From the NCBI GenBank assembly GCA_040382935.1, contig JBEIEP010000042.1, forward strand, positions 1 through 23,765: 23,765 nt of DNA, in the 5' to 3' direction. Positions 22,748 to 23,765 of the stretch are shown piece by piece (position 1 is the first letter of the stretch; each line of letters begins with the position of its first letter). The notes under the pieces are model-generated. The model saw only the letters and a program-made list of their open reading frames with translations, did no database searches and was not told where the DNA came from. The position numbers were made by a program, and so were the translations under genes. Source of the stretch: JALQUL01 sp040382935 (GTDB lineage: Bacteria > Pseudomonadota > Gammaproteobacteria > Burkholderiales > Burkholderiaceae_C).

Positions 22748-23080
22748 ATGCACGCCAGCCTTAGTAACCCCGAGAAACTAGACCTCATAACCTTCGACCC
22801 AAATTCACATGAATACGTATTGATCATCTCCACCATGAACACGTGGGAAGACTCCAAAGAAGAACAAGAGCGCCTTCTTCAAAAAATTAACAATTACACG
22901 AATTTCTTAGCCGACGGCCAACTGCTACAGCACTTTCCGCAAGCCAAGGGAATAGCCGTTCGGATACAAATCGACAGCATGGAAATCATTCCACCAAACG
23001 CAAATCAACTTGTTATGCAGGCGCAAAAGCTACTCATGGAACGTGGAATCAACCTATGCATCAATCTGATTTCCAAATGA
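22748..23080 (+). CDS. Small DUF6572-like protein of unknown function
   Basis: A 110-residue protein with the pattern LSNPEKLDLITFDPNSHEYV near its start and FPQAKGIAVRIQIDSMEIIP in its second half, which resembles the DUF6572 group of small cytoplasmic proteins. No signal peptide or membrane segment is seen. ATG 22748 is the best start by family similarity, although the frame is open from 22670 and no strong Shine-Dalgarno is visible. The DNA is clearly richer in A and T than the rest of the window, suggesting acquisition from elsewhere. It converges with the next gene with 1 nt between their stop codons. Some such proteins are linked to toxin immunity, but no toxin gene is present here. Confidence 0.6.
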   Translation: MHASLSNPEKLDLITFDPNSHEYVLIISTMNTWEDSKEEQERLLQKINNYTNFLADGQLLQHFPQAKGIAVRIQIDSMEIIPPNANQLVMQAQKLLMERGINLCINLISK

Positions 23081-23081
23081 T

Positions 23082-23513
23082 TCAAACACTCGGTGACCCT
23101 ACACCAAAATTTTGCCCCTCGGTTTGTTCAATCGTGGAGCGCGGGCTTTGCGGGACGCGAACGTTGTACGGATGGACCGTAAACTGGCCGGGTAGCCGAT
23201 CAAGAATCTCAGGCGGAAATGTGAGCTCAATGCCCTCTGGAAACCCAGTCCCATACCCACGGCAATCTGCAGTGTCGAAAGCGGCGATAAGTTGCCCGAA
23301 AATGATCAAAAACACGGCGCGGCTGTCGTGTGACCATAGAATTTGCAGTTCCGTTTGGGCAAATTCAGGTTCACCGTTGAACACCCAGATCGCATTTAAG
23401 ATACCTCCCTCTTGATTGTTGCCCAGACTACACAAGTAAAAGTAACCCGTGCCATCGGTGGCTTCAAAAACGCCTGCCATATCGCCTGCGGGGTTGACCA
23501 AACTTTCAAACAT
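23082..23513 (-). CDS. Small protein, DUF2251-like, unknown function
   Basis: A 143-residue soluble protein. The region MAGVFEATDGTGYFYLCSLG with ILNAIWVFNGEP after it resembles DUF2251 proteins; the second half is acidic with no motif I recognise. GAGGGG lies about 6 nt before the ATG, and the gene starts 33 nt after the end of the hydroxypyruvate isomerase gene on the same strand, so the two may be cotranscribed. The assignment to DUF2251 is from memory of the family pattern and should be treated as tentative. Confidence 0.55.
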   Translation of the reverse strand: MFESLVNPAGDMAGVFEATDGTGYFYLCSLGNNQEGGILNAIWVFNGEPEFAQTELQILWSHDSRAVFLIIFGQLIAAFDTADCRGYGTGFPEGIELTFPPEILDRLPGQFTVHPYNVRVPQSPRSTIEQTEGQNFGVGSPSV

Positions 23514-23546
23514 TTTTTCCCCTCAATTTCCTGGTGATTCAACGGA

Positions 23547-23765
23547 TTATTTCCTCATCCACCTTAGTCCTTTTCGCGTAGCGTTTGCTGAGACACCTCT
23601 AACAGGGCGGTACTCACAACCTATCCAACCCTGCCATCCGCAGGCTGCGGATACCTCGTCAATCACCTCAAACAGATAAGCGTAGTTGACCTCCCCCAAG
23701 TCGGGCTCATGGCGCATGGGGACGCCTGCGATTTGTAGGTGGCCCACTCGGCCTGTGGGCAGGTA
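23547..23765 (-). CDS. hyi: Hydroxypyruvate isomerase-like protein, C-terminal end (partial)
   Basis: The last 72 residues of a gene that begins beyond the right edge of the window. GHLQIAGVPMRHEPDLGEVN and the later GWIGCEYRP are the C-terminal signatures of hydroxypyruvate isomerase (Hyi/OtnI), an AP-endonuclease-2-like TIM barrel that interconverts hydroxypyruvate and tartronate semialdehyde in glyoxylate use, with the His and Glu of the metal site in these motifs. The final residues (VSANATRKGLRWMRK) are longer than usual. The frame is open to the edge. Confidence 0.85.
   Translation of the reverse strand, partial: YLPTGRVGHLQIAGVPMRHEPDLGEVNYAYLFEVIDEVSAACGWQGWIGCEYRPVRGVSANATRKGLRWMRK

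Overview
The window looks like a chromosomal segment of a beta-proteobacterium, most likely a Burkholderiales (Comamonadaceae-type) species. This rests on codon use, the style of the sulfate transporter and FadH proteins, and the BigR-type sulfur locus. No 16S or other phylogenetic marker is present, so the placement is inference. Most of it is compact, moderately GC-rich metabolic DNA; the left end, the 11.45-12.7 kb interval and the right end look accessory.

Layout. 1-1795: the leader-distal part of a type I-E-like CRISPR array (30 repeats, 29 spacers; cas genes and leader must lie to the left, outside the window). 1868-2768: a DUF1778/GNAT (TacA/TacT-type) toxin-antitoxin module with a palindromic operator. 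2787-6182: a beta-oxidation pair for unsaturated fatty acids, a dienoyl-CoA isomerase-type crotonase and a 2,4-dienoyl-CoA reductase (FadH) with an extra C-terminal SnoaL/NTF2-like domain. 6343-11436: a sulfate ABC transporter locus running rightward, with two different periplasmic binding proteins, two permeases (CysT, CysW) and the ATPase CysA; both binding-protein genes are preceded by the same 55-bp upstream element. 11450-12710: a small degraded island with a truncated HTH gene, an antitoxin and an internally deleted PIN toxin, bordered by copies of the 3' end of the next gene. 12668-16643: a reactive-sulfur locus, a persulfide-dioxygenase-like metallohydrolase diverging from a BigR/SqrR-like ArsR repressor followed by two YeeE/YedE half-transporters and a SulP permease. 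16777-17913: an NHL-repeat lipoprotein. 18193-18525: a stand-alone YbaB. 22056-18572 (leftward): a three-gene operon of a cNMP/CBS/DUF294 nucleotidyltransferase-like protein, a DEDDh exonuclease and a membrane-anchored TlpA thioredoxin. 22226-23765: a degraded IS256-family transposase, two small AT-richer genes of unknown function, and the C-terminal end of a hydroxypyruvate isomerase cut by the window edge.

How the genes fit together. The strongest theme is sulfur: uptake of sulfate (Sbp/CysTWA) sits next to a persulfide-sensing and oxidation cassette (BigR-like, dioxygenase, YeeE/YedE, SulP), and a TlpA thioredoxin is nearby. A second theme is mobile and defensive DNA: the CRISPR array, two toxin-antitoxin modules that each sit downstream of a host gene with a copy of that gene's terminal codons on the far side, and an IS remnant.

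The items I consider most worth a second look are: a pair of CRISPR spacers that overlap by 26 nt with a 6-nt offset and a matching change in the last base of one repeat; spacers that translate to a DNA methyltransferase motif and a terminase-like motif; the two TA modules flanked by host-gene 3'-end copies; the FadH-SnoaL fusion; the interlocked divergent promoters of the BigR-like locus; and the Lgt-like/TlpA fusion. I did not find a clearly new multi-gene defence system.
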